DNA from: Candidatus Sumerlaeota bacterium
Lineage (GTDB): Bacteria > Sumerlaeota > Sumerlaeia > JADFCW01
DNA length: 43,948 nt
NCBI GenBank assembly: GCA_017161705.1
Contig: JADFCW010000011.1
Location: 1 to 43,948 of the forward strand
Reading direction: 5' to 3'
Shown here: positions 42,061 through 43,948 of the stretch, one piece after another
Numbering within the stretch: position 1 is the first letter of the stretch
Layout of the letters: each line of letters opens with the position of its first letter
Translations under genes and position numbers: made by a program
Notes under the pieces: model-generated
Told to the model about the DNA's origin: nothing
Seen by the model: the letters and a program-made list of their open reading frames with translations, nothing else
Database searches by the model: none

Positions 42061-43719
42061 ATGCGCTGCTCCTTAGCCCACGGCGGTTCCTCTCTCGTTT
42101 TCCATCCAATCGGAGCTCTGTCTGTGGCTTATTGGGTGATGACGTCCTTCGCCCATGCAGCCGCGCTGCCCGAGCCGCCGCGTACGATTCTCTCCGTGCG
42201 GCCAAGCTCCGCCGTCGTTACCGGCGCAACGTATCGCGCGGACTCCGCCGCAGCCTTCGAGGCCGCGCTTCGCCAAGCCCGGCCCGGCGATGAGATCGTC
42301 CTGACCGCCGGCAAGACCTTCGTTGGCAACTTCACCCTGCCGTGGAAAGCCCCCACGGGCTGGATCACTATCTGCTCGTCGGAGTTGAAAAGACTGCCGC
42401 TCGACGGCGTGCGTGTTTCGCCCCAGGACGCTGCCGCCATGCCAAAGATCGTATCGCCCAACGATCGCGCCGCGCTGACCGCCGCGCCCGCCGCGGGATT
42501 CTACCGTCTCGTTGGTCTCGAAATTACGCAGGCCGACAACGTCGGCTACAACTACGGTCTGGTCGAAATCGGCGCTCCGTCCAATCATCCCGACCGCATT
42601 CCGCGCGGCTTCATTCTCGACCGCCTTTACATCCATGGCCGCCCCAACGCGGCGCTCAAGCGCGGCATCGGCCTCAACGGCGCCGCCATCGTAGTTGCCA
42701 ACTGCTACATTGCCGACTGCCACGTCGAGGGTCAGGATGCACAAGCGATCGGAGGGTTCACAGGCCCGGGGCCGTTCAAAATCGTCAACAACTATCTGGA
42801 AGGATCGGGCGAGAACGTCATGTTTGGCGGAGCCGATCCGATGTTGCCCGACCTTGTTCCGTCGGACATCGAAATTCGCGGCAATCGTTTCTTCAAGCCG
42901 CTTTCATGGCGCAAACAGGAACCCGCATTTGCGGGCAGAGCATGGACGGTCAAGAACCTGCTCGAATTCAAAAACGCCCGCCGCGTTCTGGTCGAAGGCA
43001 ACGTCCTCGAATACTCATGGGCTCACGGGCAGGTCGGCTTCGCCCTGCTTGTGACGCCGCGCAATCAGGGCGGCAAGGCGCCGTGGTGCACGGTCGAAGA
43101 CCTTGCCTTTGTCAACAACATCGTCCGCCATTGCAGCTCGGGTATTGCGATCGCCGGCGAGGATGACAATCACCGCAGCCAGACCACCAAGCGCGTTCTC
43201 ATCCGCAACAACCTGTTCGAGGAAATCAATCCATCGCGCTGGGGCGGCGATGGCCGGCTGCTCCAACTCACCTCGCCGCGCCAACCGGCTGAGGACCTCG
43301 TCATCGAACGGAATACGTTCCTCCACAGCGGGCGCGGCAATACATTTATCTCCATGGGCGGTCGCGGCAAAGTGGCGCGCGGCCTGATTGTCCGCGACAA
43401 CATCGCCACGCACGGCCAGTATGGCATTCACGGCGACGGAAAAGCCGGAGCCCTGGCGGCGCTCGATGCGTTTTGCGACGGCTACATGCTGACCGGCAAC
43501 CTGATCATCGGAGCGGGCGGGAGCAAGGGCTGGCCCGCAGGCAACTATTTCGTTCCGACCCTCGACGCGGTTGGGTTCCAAAATCCCGCCGCGGGCGACT
43601 ATGGCCTCAGGCCCGAAAGCCCTTGGCGCACTCGCGGCGCCGATGGCGGCCCGCTCGGGGCCGACATGGAAGCTCTCCGCAAAGCCACTGCGCGCGCGAT
43701 CTCCGGCGGGCGCGAATAA
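42061..43719 (+). CDS. Right-handed beta-helix protein, pectate-lyase-like fold
   Basis: 552 residues; strong AAGGAGG ribosome binding site eight bases before the ATG. A signal peptide (hydrophobic near residues 17-33) precedes AAFEAALRQARPGDEIVLTAG, the usual opening of parallel beta-helix proteins of the polysaccharide lyase and GH28-related type. Multiple coils such as IVNNYLEGSGENVMFGG, VLVEGNVLEYSW and LIRNNLFEEI fit. No certain catalytic motif was identified. The role is probably binding or cleavage of an acidic polysaccharide. It stands upstream of the repeat copy B. Confidence 0.72.
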   Translation: MRCSLAHGGSSLVFHPIGALSVAYWVMTSFAHAAALPEPPRTILSVRPSSAVVTGATYRADSAAAFEAALRQARPGDEIVLTAGKTFVGNFTLPWKAPTGWITICSSELKRLPLDGVRVSPQDAAAMPKIVSPNDRAALTAAPAAGFYRLVGLEITQADNVGYNYGLVEIGAPSNHPDRIPRGFILDRLYIHGRPNAALKRGIGLNGAAIVVANCYIADCHVEGQDAQAIGGFTGPGPFKIVNNYLEGSGENVMFGGADPMLPDLVPSDIEIRGNRFFKPLSWRKQEPAFAGRAWTVKNLLEFKNARRVLVEGNVLEYSWAHGQVGFALLVTPRNQGGKAPWCTVEDLAFVNNIVRHCSSGIAIAGEDDNHRSQTTKRVLIRNNLFEEINPSRWGGDGRLLQLTSPRQPAEDLVIERNTFLHSGRGNTFISMGGRGKVARGLIVRDNIATHGQYGIHGDGKAGALAALDAFCDGYMLTGNLIIGAGGSKGWPAGNYFVPTLDAVGFQNPAAGDYGLRPESPWRTRGADGGPLGADMEALRKATARAISGGRE

Positions 43720-43801
43720 ACGCAGGCGGCGAACCCTGTGGCCGCATTCCGACTACGTCCACATGCCTTGTACTCTAACCTGGCTTTTGGCCCCAACCAA
43801 A

Positions 43802-43894
43802 GAGATTTTCGCCAGATGGCTGCATCTTGAGATGAAGGATTCGAAGGCGGCCGCAAAAGGCAGAGCAATCGTCTGTCTTTCGATGAACCCATAC
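43802..43894 (-). repeat. Dispersed repeat, copy B (partner at 26898-26990)
   Basis: On the minus strand it begins with GTATGGGTTCATCGAA and matches copy A over about 93 bp, reading YGFIERQTIALPFAAAF without a stop. The open frame in copy B extends from 43947 to 43753, but it has no ribosome binding site and crosses a hairpin, so it is not called as a gene. Confidence 0.65.
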
Positions 43895-43900
43895 AGCAAA

Positions 43901-43919
43901 GCGGCAGCATGGCTGCCGC
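43901..43919. repeat. GC-rich palindrome, REP-like
   Basis: GCGGCAGC-ATG-GCTGCCGC: an 8-bp perfect stem with a 3-base loop, just outside copy B. Palindromes like this are typical of bacterial REP-type intergenic repeats; whether it recurs in this genome cannot be seen. Confidence 0.5.
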
Positions 43920-43948
43920 ACTCCAAAAGTTTTGCCCTGGTGCTCAAA

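Noticed and set aside
43753-43947. 64-residue minus frame across repeat copy B
   Set aside because: Crosses a GC-rich palindrome and repeat; no ribosome binding site; its upstream part may lie outside the window.

Overview
The window is GC-rich, densely coded DNA from a bacterium with strong AGGAGG-type ribosome binding sites. Its gene content suggests a free-living heterotroph of the PVC or neighbouring groups (Lentisphaerota, Verrucomicrobiota, Planctomycetota, or lineages such as Hydrogenedentota and Sumerlaeota). The pointers are Cys-type sulfatases, Tat-signal Gfo/Idh/MocA oxidoreductases, a DUF4838 protein, scattered carbohydrate-active enzymes without SusC/SusD, single biosynthetic genes outside operons, and many GspG-like prepilins. 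This placement is inference; there is no rRNA or marker set here.

Layout. 1-5794: polysaccharide-active genes (partial DUF4838 protein on -, then GH5-like hydrolase, sulfatase and GH28-like beta-helix enzyme on +). 5795-6719: hisF behind a leader with nested, mutually exclusive hairpins. 6791-15625: nine consecutive pseudopilin genes in the order H-I-J-K-like followed by five GspG-like genes in tandem, with no secretin, assembly ATPase or platform gene beside them. 15716-18532: GH10 xylanase and alanine racemase, closed by an intrinsic terminator. 18714-23767 (-): purH, a PilT-like ATPase and a large GT-C-like membrane protein. 24044-26784: second sulfatase and a convergent TauE/SafE permease, with a 26-bp tandem hairpin array between them. 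26785-29135: a 680-bp AT-richer gap and ilvD. 29480-32812: a lone single-chain restriction-modification enzyme preceded by a 22-bp palindrome. 32842-43719: a second polysaccharide region (GH127, SGNH-like protein, MATE transporter, GH51-like enzyme, Gfo/Idh/MocA oxidoreductase, beta-helix protein).

How the parts fit. The exported enzymes together suggest attack on sulfated, arabinose-, xylose- and uronate-containing plant or algal polysaccharides. TauE/SafE could deal with sulfur anions freed by sulfatases. The pseudopilin locus could form a type II secretion-like pseudopilus, possibly exporting such enzymes, but its core machinery must lie elsewhere.

The most unusual items are the five-fold GspG array, a GspK-like protein with an inserted lamin-tail-like domain and Ca-loop-like motifs, a family of short hairpin repeats whose stems change in a compensatory way, and a dispersed repeat shared by the 26.9-kb and 43.8-kb gaps.
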